Source of the DNA: Anaerolineae bacterium
GTDB lineage: Bacteria > Chloroflexota > Anaerolineae > Aggregatilineales > Aggregatilineaceae
Direction: 5' to 3'
Assembly: GCA_023382715.1 (NCBI GenBank)
Contig: JAHDWP010000011.1
Span: 21,102 to 85,101 of the forward strand
DNA length: 64,000 nucleotides
Shown: piece after piece, positions 1 to 7,662 of the stretch
Layout: the number at the start of each line of letters is the position of its first letter
Position numbering within the stretch: position 1 is the first letter of the stretch
The notes under the pieces: generated by a model
What the model saw: the letters and a program-made list of their open reading frames with translations, nothing else
What the model was told of the DNA's origin: nothing
The model's database searches: none
Made by a program: the position numbers and the translations under genes

Positions 1-434
1 ACCAGATTCAGGACGCAGGCGGCAAGGTTATCCACATCGCGCCCAACACCACCAGCCAGATCATCAGCAAGTCCATCTGCAAGGATGGCGGGCGCAGCAG
101 CTACCGTGGCCTGCTGAAGGTTTATCCTGACGCGGCGCACGCCAAGAGCACCGTCGTCTGCGATGCCCTGCTGCTGGACGATCACAGCGAGTCGGACACG
201 TACCCGTACATCGAGATCGAGAATCCGAGCGTCACTGTCGGCCACGAAGCCACTGTCAGCAAGATCGGCGACGACCAGCTTTTCTACCTGATGAGCCGCG
301 GCCTGGGCGAAGACGAAGCCAACGCCATGGTCGTCAACGGCTTCCTGGAGCCGCTGACCAAAGAGCTGCCGATGGAATACAGCATTGAGATGAACCGCCT
401 GATCCAGCTTCAGATGGCTGGTTCGATCGGTTAG
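1..434 (+). CDS. sufB: SufB, C-terminal part (Fe-S cluster assembly scaffold), truncated by window start
   Basis: The first complete codon begins at base 3 and the frame runs to TAG at 432-434. About 143 residues of the SufB C-terminal beta-helix are present, including APNTTSQIISKSICKDGG, GRSSYRG and, near the end, DDQLFYLMSRGLGEDEA. SufB pairs with SufD and SufC to build Fe-S clusters in the cytoplasm. The next gene on the same strand is sufD, as in suf operons. The N-terminal part and sufC would lie upstream of the window. The identity is secure from the C-terminal signature; nothing about the start can be said. Confidence 0.95.
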   Translation, partial: QIQDAGGKVIHIAPNTTSQIISKSICKDGGRSSYRGLLKVYPDAAHAKSTVVCDALLLDDHSESDTYPYIEIENPSVTVGHEATVSKIGDDQLFYLMSRGLGEDEANAMVVNGFLEPLTKELPMEYSIEMNRLIQLQMAGSIG

Positions 435-526
435 GCGGGGCAGAGCGCCGCCCCTGCGAAAGCACGCGATTTTCTGCGCAGGGGCACTGTTTGCCGCGCC
501 CTGGAGCGGGCAGAGCGCCGCCCTAA

Positions 527-600
527 TTATAACGGCTGATCCCTGACGCCTGATCCCTGATCGCCAATGACCAGCAACCAATTACCAATCACTAATCACT
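527..600. repeat. Degenerate heptamer-type repeat tract before sufD
   Basis: The stretch contains two copies of CTGATCCCTGA and then a run of short related units (AACCAATTACCAATCACTAATCACT-like). The period is near seven. It resembles the tract at 2203-2260. It lies immediately before the sufD ribosome binding site and has no coding sense of its own. Confidence 0.55.
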
Positions 601-620
601 ACCCTGAGAGAGGAACGCCT

Positions 621-1964
621 GTGGCAACCCGTCGTCGTGTTGCACGTGAATTTCAAGCGCCGCCGCTCACTCGCGCCGATGTCGAAGCGCTGAGCGCGCG
701 TTACAGCGAGCCGGCCTGGCTGCGCGAAGCCCGGCTGACCGCCTGGGACATCTACGAGGCGCTGCCCATGCCCACTACTAACGACGAGGCCTGGCGGCGC
801 ACCGATTACCGGCATATCAACTGGGACAGCGCGGGCGTGCTGCGCGCGCCCAACGGCGGGCGTGTCGAAGACATCCCCGCCGACAACCGCCGCCCCCTGC
901 TCGGCGGCGAACAGGGCGGGATGATCGCCTTCGTGGACGACAAGCTGGTTCACCACGAAGCGAGCGCGGCGCTGGCCCGCCAGGGCGTCATCTTCACCGA
1001 TCTGCGCAGCGCCGCCCGCGAGCACGCCGACCTGGTGCGCCAGCACCTGATGACGCACGCCGTCACGCCCCAGCTCGGCAAGTTCGCGGCGCTCAACGCG
1101 GCTCTGTGGACGCACGGCGTCTTTCTCTATGTGCCGCGCGGCCAGGCGGTGACGCTGCCCGCGCACAGCATCTTCTACGCCAGCCGCCCCGCCGCTATGC
1201 TCGGTCATCTGCTGGTCGTGCTGGAAGAGGGCGCGTCCATTGACTATCTCCACGAGAATCTGTCGCCGACCATGCCCAGCGACGCCAGCTTCATCGGCGC
1301 GACCGAGCTGATCGTCGGGGACAAGGCGACGCTGCGTTTCGTCAACCTGCAGGACTGGGGCCGCAGCATGTTCGAGTTCAGCACGCAGCGCGCCCGCGTC
1401 GGCCATGACGGACAGCTCGACTGGATCACCGGGCAGATGGGCGGCAAGCTGGTCAAGGCTTTCATGGAGATTGACCTGGACGGGCGCGGCTCGTGGGGCC
1501 GCATGAGCGCGCTTTACTTCCCGGACGGCCAGCAATTCATGGACCTGGACACTCAGCAGAACCACAACGCGCCGCACACCACGTCCGACCTGCTGTTCAA
1601 GGGCGTGCTGAAGGATCACTCGCGGGCGGTGTGGCAGGGCATGATCAAGGCGCTGCCCGGCGCGCAGAAGACCGACGGCTTCCAAGCCAACCGTACCATG
1701 ATCATGAGCGACCACGCCCGCGTGGACAGCATCCCCGGCCTGGAGATTCAGGCCGACGATGTGCGCTGCACGCATGCCTCGGCCACCGGGCAGGTTGAAG
1801 AGGAAGTGCTGTTCTACCTGATGTCGCGCGGGCTGCCGCGCCTGGAAGCTGAGAAGCTGGTCGTGGATGGCTTCTTCGTGCCCGTGCTGGACCGCATCCC
1901 GTTCGAGAACGTGCGCGAACGGATGATGGCCTACGTCGAGCGCAAGCTGCTCGGCGAGGTCTAG
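621..1964 (+). CDS. sufD: SufD, Fe-S cluster assembly protein
   Basis: The product is a 447-residue SufD-like partner of SufB in the SufBC2D complex. The C-terminal core carries the SufB/SufD signature (QNHNAPHTTSDLLFKGVLKD, KTDGFQANRTM, and EVLFYLMSRGLPRLEAEKLV, a close echo of the SufB tail at 1-434). I chose the GTG at 621 because GAGAGAGGA sits about 8 nt upstream. The ATG at 567 in the same frame lies in a repeat tract without a ribosome binding site. A terminator hairpin follows at 1995-2024, so the sufB-sufD transcript probably ends here. Confidence 0.93.
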   Translation: MATRRRVAREFQAPPLTRADVEALSARYSEPAWLREARLTAWDIYEALPMPTTNDEAWRRTDYRHINWDSAGVLRAPNGGRVEDIPADNRRPLLGGEQGGMIAFVDDKLVHHEASAALARQGVIFTDLRSAAREHADLVRQHLMTHAVTPQLGKFAALNAALWTHGVFLYVPRGQAVTLPAHSIFYASRPAAMLGHLLVVLEEGASIDYLHENLSPTMPSDASFIGATELIVGDKATLRFVNLQDWGRSMFEFSTQRARVGHDGQLDWITGQMGGKLVKAFMEIDLDGRGSWGRMSALYFPDGQQFMDLDTQQNHNAPHTTSDLLFKGVLKDHSRAVWQGMIKALPGAQKTDGFQANRTMIMSDHARVDSIPGLEIQADDVRCTHASATGQVEEEVLFYLMSRGLPRLEAEKLVVDGFFVPVLDRIPFENVRERMMAYVERKLLGEV

Positions 1965-1994
1965 CCGAGGCTGCGGGGGAGGGGAGCAATCGGC

Positions 1995-2024
1995 AAACCG
2001 GGTCGCACGAGGCCCGGTTTTCTG
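1995..2024 (+). terminator. Intrinsic terminator after sufD
   Basis: AAACCGGG (1995-2002) pairs with CCCGGTTT (2013-2020) around a 10-nt loop, followed by TCTGTT. The 8-bp stem and T-rich tail separate sufBD from sufS. Confidence 0.7.
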
Positions 2025-2041
2025 TTCGCGCTCGGAACGCG

Positions 2042-2070
2042 CTGCCAGCAGCGGGGCTAGACGGTATAAT
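2042..2070 (+). promoter_or_regulatory. Promoter upstream of sufS
   Basis: A perfect -10 box TATAAT lies at 2065-2070 with CTGCCA (4/6 match to TTGACA) 17 nt upstream. It sits just after the sufD terminator, which supports separate transcription of sufS-sufU with a leader of about 210 nt. Confidence 0.6.
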
Positions 2071-2202
2071 CCGCCCTGTTCGCGGCACGGCTCAGCCTGG
2101 GCGGGCAGCTTGTTCCCGTCGGGACGTATGGCGATACGCCCTTACGATCAGCGCCCGCCTGAGAAAATCGAACACAGAGGATCGGTGGCGGCTCATCAAA
2201 CG

Positions 2203-2260
2203 CCGATCACTGGCAACCGATCACTGGTAACTGGTAACTGGTAACTGACAACTGATCACC
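2203..2260. repeat. Heptamer tandem repeat tract (ACTGGTA units) in the sufS leader
   Basis: The sequence has two CGATCACTGG units, then three head-to-tail TAACTGG units, then ACTGACAACTGATCACC. The rest of the 1965-2283 gap holds only the sufD terminator and the sufS promoter. Confidence 0.7.
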
Positions 2261-2283
2261 GCCTGCGCACAAGCGAGCATACT

Positions 2284-3537
2284 ATGACCCATCCCACAGT
2301 TCCCCTCGACATCGCCGCCATCCGCGCGGACTTCCCGATCCTCGACCAGGAAGCGCACCCCGGCAAGCGGCTCGTCTTCCTGGACTCGGCGGCCAGTAGC
2401 CAGAAGCCGCGCCAGGTCATTGACGCCATGAGTCACTATTACGAGACCAGCCACGCCAACGTGCACCGGGGGATTCACGTCCTCAGCGAGCGCGCAACCG
2501 CTGCCTATGAGGGCGCGCGCGAGAAGGTGTGTGCTTTCATCAACGCCGCCTCGCCCCGCGAGATCATCTTCACTCGCAACACGACCGAAAGCATCAACCT
2601 GATCGCCTATTCGTGGGGCCGCGCGACCCTGCGCCCCGGTGACGTGATCGTGCTCAGTGAGATGGAGCACCACAGCAACCTGGTGCCCTGGCATATCCTG
2701 GCCGAGCAGACCGGCGTTCACCTGCGCTACATCCCCGTCACCGATGAGGGCCTGCTGGACCTGGATGCTTACCGCGCTTTCCTGCGCGAGGAACCGGTCA
2801 GGCTGGTCAGCATCATGCACGTCAGCAATGTGCTCGGCACAGTCAATCCTGTGCGGGAGATGATCGCCGAGGCGCACGCCGCCGGCGCGCTCTTTGCTGT
2901 GGACGGCGCGCAAAGCGTGCCGCACCTGGCCGTAGACGTGCAGGCGCTCGACGCGGACTTCCTGGCTTTCTCCGCGCACAAGATGGCCGGGCCGACCGGC
3001 ATCGGCGTGCTCTATGGCAAGCGCGCCCTGCTCGAAGCGATGCCCCCCTTCCTGGGCGGCGGCGAGATGATCCGCCGGGTGACGCTGGAGGGCAGCACGT
3101 GGAACGACCTGCCGCATAAGTTCGAGGCTGGCACGCCGGCCATCGCCGAAGCCGCCGGGCTGGGCGCAGCAGTGGACTACCTGGGCGCGCTGGGCATGGA
3201 CAACATCCTCGCCCACGAGAAGATCGTGGCCGACTACGCGCTGGACCGGCTGAGCGAAATCCCCGGCCTGACGCTGTACGGCCCCGATGCCTCGCAGCGC
3301 AACGGGGTGGCCACCTTCACCCTGCAGGACATTCACGCCCACGACGTGGCCCAGTTGCTCGACGCCGAGGGCGTCGCCGTGCGCGCCGGGCACCACTGCG
3401 CCATGCCCCTGCACAAGCGCCTGGGCGTGGCGGCGACCGCGCGCGCCAGCTTCTACGTGTACAATACGCGCGACGATGTGGACGCCCTGGTTGAAGCGAT
3501 CTACAATGCGCGCAGAGTTTTCGGGCTGGGCGGCTGA
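2284..3537 (+). CDS. sufS: SufS-type cysteine desulfurase
   Basis: The 417-residue PLP enzyme removes sulfur from cysteine and hands it to the scaffold. The PLP lysine is K233 in SAHKMAGPTGIGVLYG, and the catalytic cysteine is C372 in RAGHHCAMPLH. The N-terminal FLDSAASSQKP and NVHRGIHVLSERAT motifs are typical of the SufS (group II) branch. Length matches the family. sufU lies 65 nt downstream, which is the usual pairing in SufU-type systems. The Shine-Dalgarno before the ATG at 2284 is weak. The gene has its own promoter at 2042-2070. Confidence 0.96.
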   Translation: MTHPTVPLDIAAIRADFPILDQEAHPGKRLVFLDSAASSQKPRQVIDAMSHYYETSHANVHRGIHVLSERATAAYEGAREKVCAFINAASPREIIFTRNTTESINLIAYSWGRATLRPGDVIVLSEMEHHSNLVPWHILAEQTGVHLRYIPVTDEGLLDLDAYRAFLREEPVRLVSIMHVSNVLGTVNPVREMIAEAHAAGALFAVDGAQSVPHLAVDVQALDADFLAFSAHKMAGPTGIGVLYGKRALLEAMPPFLGGGEMIRRVTLEGSTWNDLPHKFEAGTPAIAEAAGLGAAVDYLGALGMDNILAHEKIVADYALDRLSEIPGLTLYGPDASQRNGVATFTLQDIHAHDVAQLLDAEGVAVRAGHHCAMPLHKRLGVAATARASFYVYNTRDDVDALVEAIYNARRVFGLGG

Positions 3538-3602
3538 CGCGCCGCCGGCCCGGCGCTCTCGCCCATGCCGCGCCAGCCATTTGCACGCTGTGAGGAACCC
3601 CG

Positions 3603-3998
3603 ATGGACCTCTACATGGAGAACATCATTGATCACGGGCAGCACCCCCGCAACTTCGGGGAGCCGCTCGATCCCGCCGACATCGAGTACGAAGACGACAA
3701 CCCCTTCTGCGGCGATCACCTGCACCTGACCCTTCAGCTTGACGAGCAGAATCGCGTCAAGGCTGTCTCCTGGCAGGGCGAAGGCTGCACGATCAGCCAG
3801 GCCTCGGCGTCCATGCTCGGCGAGGAGATCATCGGCAAGACGCTGGACGAGCTGCGCAATCTTGACCGCCAGGACGTGCTCGACCTGCTCGGCATCCCTC
3901 TCAGCCCGACGCGACTGAAGTGCGCTCTGCTGTCGCTCAAAGTGCTCAAGGCGGGCGTCTACGCTCATCTGGGTTGGTCTGTTCAGGAAGATGAATAG
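3603..3998 (+). CDS. sufU: SufU, zinc-dependent sulfurtransferase / scaffold-like protein
   Basis: The 131-residue IscU-fold protein has the three conserved cysteines: C36 in NPFCGD, C62 in GEGCTISQASASML and C107 in RLKCALLSLK. D38 is the fourth ligand. In the SufU family these bind zinc and accept persulfide from SufS. The GEGCTISQAS segment and the spacing before the third Cys fit SufU rather than IscU. It follows sufS closely, and the next gene (Clp_N-M50 fusion) begins 14 nt after its stop, so the genes are probably co-transcribed. Confidence 0.93.
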   Translation: MDLYMENIIDHGQHPRNFGEPLDPADIEYEDDNPFCGDHLHLTLQLDEQNRVKAVSWQGEGCTISQASASMLGEEIIGKTLDELRNLDRQDVLDLLGIPLSPTRLKCALLSLKVLKAGVYAHLGWSVQEDE

Positions 3999-4012
3999 CG
4001 CAGGCCCCGCTG

Positions 4013-5362
4013 ATGCCCGCTGCTGAACTGCTCCCTACCGCCGATCTGCGCGCCATCCTGGATCGCGCCAATCTGGAAGCCGGGCAGCGTCACAACGTCT
4101 ACGTGGACGTGGAGCACCTGTTGCTCGGCCTGCTGCGCCAGTCCGACTCTTCAGCGTGCGGCCTGCTGCGCGCCGGCGGCGCGGATACGGACGCCCTCTA
4201 CGCGCGCGTCGCCGCGTCGGTCGGCATCGAGCGCGAGACGCCCGTCGCCCTGAAGGGCTACAGCCGGGGGGCCAAAGACGCCCTTGAGCGTGCCGCGCAC
4301 GAGGCAACTCAGCTTGAGCAGCCGGCGCTGGACTCGCGGCACCTGCTGCTGGCGCTGCTGTCCGAGCAGGACGGCGCGGTCGGTGAGGCGCTGGGCAGCG
4401 TGGCGCTGTCGCCGGAAGACGTGCGCGACGATCTGCGCCGGCAGCCGCCAGGTCGCCCGGTCGCGCCGGCCCAGGTCTCCGCCGCGCCCGCAGACGCCAG
4501 GCCGGAGATCGTGGTCATCCCCACCCGGCGCGCCAGGCACCCGCACGCCGGGGCCGCACCGCGCCGCGACCGCCGGCCCTGGCTGATCGGCGGGCTGGCG
4601 CTGCTGATCGCCTACCTGCTTTTCGCCCTGCCCGGCAGCTCGCTGTTCACTTTCATCTTTGTGCTCGTCGGCTGGGTCTTTTCGGTGACGCTGCACGAAT
4701 TCGCCCACGCCGTGGTTGCGTATTGGGGCGGCGATTACACCGTCAAGGACAAGGGCTACCTGTCGTTCAACCCGCTCAAGTACACGCATCCCATGCTGAG
4801 CATCGGCCTGCCGCTGCTCTTCCTGGCGATGGGCGGCATCGGCCTGCCGGGCGGCGCGGTGTACATCGAGCGGCACCGCCTGCGCAGCAAGTGGTGGGGG
4901 GCGGCGGTCTCGGCGGCGGGGCCAGCGGCCAACCTGCTGCTGGCGCTGCTGCTGGCGCTGCCCTTCATCGTCGGGCTGGTGGACACGACGCTGATCGAGT
5001 TCACCCTCTGGCTGGGGCACAGCCCGGAGTCTGGATCGATCTGGGAGAACACGTCGCTGTGGTCGGCAGTCGCCTTCCTGATCATGCTGCAGGTCACGGC
5101 GGTGTGCTTCAACCTGCTGCCGGTGCCGCCGCTGGACGGCTTCGGCGTGATCGAGCCGCTGCTCGACGCGCGCACGCGCTGGCAGCTTCTGCAGATCGGC
5201 TCGTATGGCCTGTTCCTGGTTTTTCTGGCTTTGTGGTTTATCCCGCCCGTCGCCAACGGGTTCTGGGAGATGATCTTCGACCTGACCCGCGCGCTCCAGA
5301 TTCCCGACGAGCTGGTGCGCGAGGGCTTTCGCAGCTTCATGTTCTGGCGCAATCCGCCATAA
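4013..5362 (+). CDS. Clp N-domain fused to a membrane site-2-type metalloprotease (M50)
   Basis: The 449-residue protein joins two modules. Residues about 5-140 look like two Clp_N helical repeats (LRAILDRANLEAGQRHNVYV, VEHLLLGLLRQ, then DSRHLLLALLSEQDGAVGEAL), the substrate or adaptor domain of ClpA/ClpC. After a Pro/Ala/Arg linker, a multi-helix membrane protease follows with HEFAH (H228, E229, H232) and the second zinc motif NLLPVPPLDG (D375). The protein should sit in the membrane with the Clp_N part in the cytosol. It lies between sufU and a Rieske gene in one tight run. No ATPase is fused. The fusion is clear from sequence; a role in Fe-S protein turnover is only inference from position. 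Confidence 0.85.
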   Translation: MPAAELLPTADLRAILDRANLEAGQRHNVYVDVEHLLLGLLRQSDSSACGLLRAGGADTDALYARVAASVGIERETPVALKGYSRGAKDALERAAHEATQLEQPALDSRHLLLALLSEQDGAVGEALGSVALSPEDVRDDLRRQPPGRPVAPAQVSAAPADARPEIVVIPTRRARHPHAGAAPRRDRRPWLIGGLALLIAYLLFALPGSSLFTFIFVLVGWVFSVTLHEFAHAVVAYWGGDYTVKDKGYLSFNPLKYTHPMLSIGLPLLFLAMGGIGLPGGAVYIERHRLRSKWWGAAVSAAGPAANLLLALLLALPFIVGLVDTTLIEFTLWLGHSPESGSIWENTSLWSAVAFLIMLQVTAVCFNLLPVPPLDGFGVIEPLLDARTRWQLLQIGSYGLFLVFLALWFIPPVANGFWEMIFDLTRALQIPDELVREGFRSFMFWRNPP

Positions 5363-5389
5363 TCCACACTTTCAGAGAGGGGGATCCCA

Positions 5390-5704
5390 GTGCCACGCTT
5401 TATCACTGTCGCCACGACCGCCGAAATTCCGCCCGGCGAGCGCGAAGTCTTCGAGGTCGAGGGCCTCTACATTGGTGTGTTCAACGTGAGCGGCACCTAC
5501 TACGCCATCGAAGATCGCTGCACACACGACGACGGCCCGCTGGCCGAAGGCGATCTGGACGGGTTCACCATCACCTGCCCGCGGCATGGTGCGCAGTTCG
5601 ACATCCGCGATGGGCGCGTGCTGGCCATGCCGGCGGTGATCCCGGTGCCCTGGTTCCCCGTGCGCGTGGAGGGGGACGCCATCCAGATCGGTCTGGAAGA
5701 CTGA
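5390..5704 (+). CDS. Rieske [2Fe-2S] small ferredoxin-like protein
   Basis: The 104-residue soluble Rieske domain has ligands C44-T-H46 and C63-P-R-H66 (CTHDDGPLAEG and CPRHGAQFDIRDG). It begins at GTG 5390, preceded by GAGAGGGGG. Such NirD/ferredoxin-like Rieske proteins often occur beside suf genes and carry electrons to partners that cannot be told from here. It is the last gene of the sufS run (27 nt after the protease stop). The last 57 bp of its coding sequence recur at 7517-7573. Confidence 0.9.
   Translation: MPRFITVATTAEIPPGEREVFEVEGLYIGVFNVSGTYYAIEDRCTHDDGPLAEGDLDGFTITCPRHGAQFDIRDGRVLAMPAVIPVPWFPVRVEGDAIQIGLED
5645..5701 (+). repeat. 57-bp direct repeat, copy 1 (3' end of the Rieske gene)
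   Basis: This segment matches 7517-7573 with one mismatch (G versus A). The two copies flank about 1.8 kb that contains the glycosyltransferase gene. Confidence 0.9.
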
Positions 5705-5826
5705 GCAAGGTGGACGCGATGAGCATTGGGCCATCTGCCCCAGCGCGCCCGCGCACAGATCGGTGCCCTGCGCTCGCGGAGGCTGCGCCAGGCTCTGTCA
5801 TCATTCGCGCGCTGGGGAACTAGCCC

Positions 5827-7467
5827 ATGAGACAGACGCGCTTTCTCGTACAGGTCACCCTGCTCCTGCTCCTGGGATTTGCGCTGCGGGTGATCAGCCT
5901 AGGCGACGACAGCCTGTGGTCCGATGAGGCATTCACCGTCTTCTTTGCCGATGCGCCCGCCGCTGAGTTTGTGCCGCTGCTGCTGACCGACGGCGTCCAT
6001 GTCCCGCTGTACTTCTTGCTCATGCGCGCCCTGCCCACCGGCAACGACTTCATGTTGCGCTGGCCGTCGGTCTTGCTGGGAGTGAGCGGCATCACCTTAC
6101 TGATCTGGGTGACACTACGGCTCTATGGCAGCCGGCCGCTGGCACTGTGGGCGGGGCTGTTGCTGGCCTGTAACCCATACCATATCTGGCTCTCGCGGGT
6201 GGCGCGCCCCTATGCCCTGTTCTTTATCACGGCCCTGCTGGCCTCGTACTACTTCCTGGTCCTGCTGCGCGGTGAGCGCTCGGCGGCGCATTGGGCAGGG
6301 CTTGGCCTGAGCAGCGCCGCCTGCTACATGACTCATTTCTTCGCCGCGGCGCTGCCGCTGGCCCAGTACATCGTGCTGGGCTTCGCCCTTCAGAGACCCT
6401 TTGAGAAGCTGTCTCCCCCCACCCCAAACCCCTCCCCCGCAAGGAGGGAGGGGCTTAGCGGACGCGCTTTTCTCCCTTCCCCCCTCGTGGGGGAAGGGCC
6501 AGGGATGGGGGGCAAAGGCGGGCGCACGACTTCTCAGGGCAATCGCCGGCTGTTGCGCCAGTGGCTGCTGGTACAGGTCGTCGCCCTGGCTCCGCTGGCG
6601 TGGTGGGTCTATCGCCTTGTCACCCAGGAAGTTGTCTCATTCGGTATCGCGTGGATTCCCCGCCCCGCCCTTGCCGACCTGCCGGCCACGCTGGCGAACA
6701 TGGGCGTTGGCCCAGATGGCTTCGCTCTCCTGCTGCTGCCCGCGCTGCTTGCTCTGGCCGTCGGGCTGACGGCTGGCACTTACCGGGCGTGGAGCGCCTG
6801 GCGCGCCGTCCCCACAGACCTGTACTGGTTCTGGCTCGTCACCCTTGCCTTGCTGCCCATCTTCCTGCTGTCACAGGCTCGCCCGTTCTACGTCGACCGC
6901 TACTTCATGGTCTTCCTGCCGGGGCTGCTCCTGCTGACCCTGCGCGGCTGGAGCGCCCTGGCCAGGGGGGGGCTAGGTTCACTGAAGCTCCTCAGTCCTG
7001 TGACATGGCTGGCCGGGCGCTCGTGGGCCGGTGTCCTGGCCGCGATTGTGGTCATCAGCGGAACGGTGCAAGTGTCGTGGAGCCTTGCGAACGAGTCTAA
7101 CGAGCGCCAGTCCTGGCACGATGCCAGCGCGTTCGTGGCCGATGAATACCAGCCCGGAGATGGCTTCGTCATGGAACCGGCCCTGTCGCTGCTGCCTTTC
7201 TTGCGCTACTGGCAGGACGAGGCACTGTTGCGTGCCAACCTGGTTCTGCCTCAGAACGTTCTCGCCGCCCCGCACGACCGGCTCTGGGCCATCGTAACCA
7301 GCCCCGAGGTCAATATACACCGCGAGCAAGCTCTGGGACCCTTCGATCCCTTTGCGCCGGGCGACTCGGCTCTTTCGCGCTGGCTGGCCGGGCAGCGCGA
7401 TCACGTGGCGGCGCAGCACGAAGTAAACGGCGTAGCAGTATTGCTGATCGTACAGGGCACAGACTGA
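5827..7467 (+). CDS. Polytopic membrane glycosyltransferase (GT-C / PMT_2-like) with in-frame repeat insertion
   Basis: The 546-residue protein has many hydrophobic helices and the GT-C hallmarks: a first-loop acidic motif (DDSLWSDEAFTVFFA), and YGSRPLALWAGLLLACNPYH, SRVARPYALFF and QARPFYVDRYFMVFLPG. Such enzymes transfer sugars from lipid carriers outside the membrane; the acceptor is unknown. Residues about 189-237 are not protein-like. They read PPTPNPSPARREG and PSPLVGEGPGMGGK, the translation of a dispersed palindromic repeat that keeps the frame open and falls in a loop between helices. The start ATG 5827 has GGGGA upstream. Confidence 0.8.
   Translation: MRQTRFLVQVTLLLLLGFALRVISLGDDSLWSDEAFTVFFADAPAAEFVPLLLTDGVHVPLYFLLMRALPTGNDFMLRWPSVLLGVSGITLLIWVTLRLYGSRPLALWAGLLLACNPYHIWLSRVARPYALFFITALLASYYFLVLLRGERSAAHWAGLGLSSAACYMTHFFAAALPLAQYIVLGFALQRPFEKLSPPTPNPSPARREGLSGRAFLPSPLVGEGPGMGGKGGRTTSQGNRRLLRQWLLVQVVALAPLAWWVYRLVTQEVVSFGIAWIPRPALADLPATLANMGVGPDGFALLLLPALLALAVGLTAGTYRAWSAWRAVPTDLYWFWLVTLALLPIFLLSQARPFYVDRYFMVFLPGLLLLTLRGWSALARGGLGSLKLLSPVTWLAGRSWAGVLAAIVVISGTVQVSWSLANESNERQSWHDASAFVADEYQPGDGFVMEPALSLLPFLRYWQDEALLRANLVLPQNVLAAPHDRLWAIVTSPEVNIHREQALGPFDPFAPGDSALSRWLAGQRDHVAAQHEVNGVAVLLIVQGTD
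6391..6537 (+). repeat. Family-1 dispersed palindromic repeat, copy 1 (inside a coding sequence)
   Basis: The 147-bp unit begins CAGAGACCCT and ends near GCGCACGACTTCTC. Its core includes the imperfect palindromes CCCTTCCCCCCTCGTGGGGG and CCTCCCCCGCAAGGAGGGAG. Related copies are at 18945-19082 and, inverted, at 46987-47140. This copy adds 49 codons without a stop to the glycosyltransferase gene. Confidence 0.85.
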
Positions 7468-7495
7468 CACGCTGGCTTTGTCGCCTGTCAGCAAT

Positions 7496-7573
7496 TGGCC
7501 ATCTTCAGGATCGTCCGTGCCCTGGTTCCCCGTGCACGTGGAGGGGGACGCCATCCAGATCGGTCTGGAAGAC
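7496..7573 (+). pseudogene. Remnant of a Rieske gene 3' end (57-bp direct repeat, copy 2)
   Basis: Bases 7517-7573 repeat 5645-5701 with one mismatch and encode the same tail (VPWFPVHVEGDAIQIGLED). Weaker similarity (TGGCCAT...GATC) may extend a little upstream. No stop follows in the matching frame and there is no start or Rieske motif. It is either a leftover of a tandem duplication or the far edge of an insertion that carried the glycosyltransferase gene. Confidence 0.75.
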
Positions 7574-7662
7574 CAGTGCACCAGAGCAGAAATGAGCATA
7601 CGGTCTGGCCTGGCCCAGCTCCCCATCCCCGGCCCTGGACATTCCGGCAGACTGACTCCGCC

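Noticed and set aside
5645..7573. 57-bp direct repeats as a transposon target-site duplication
   Set aside because: Far too long for known transposases, and no transposase or terminal inverted repeats lie between them.
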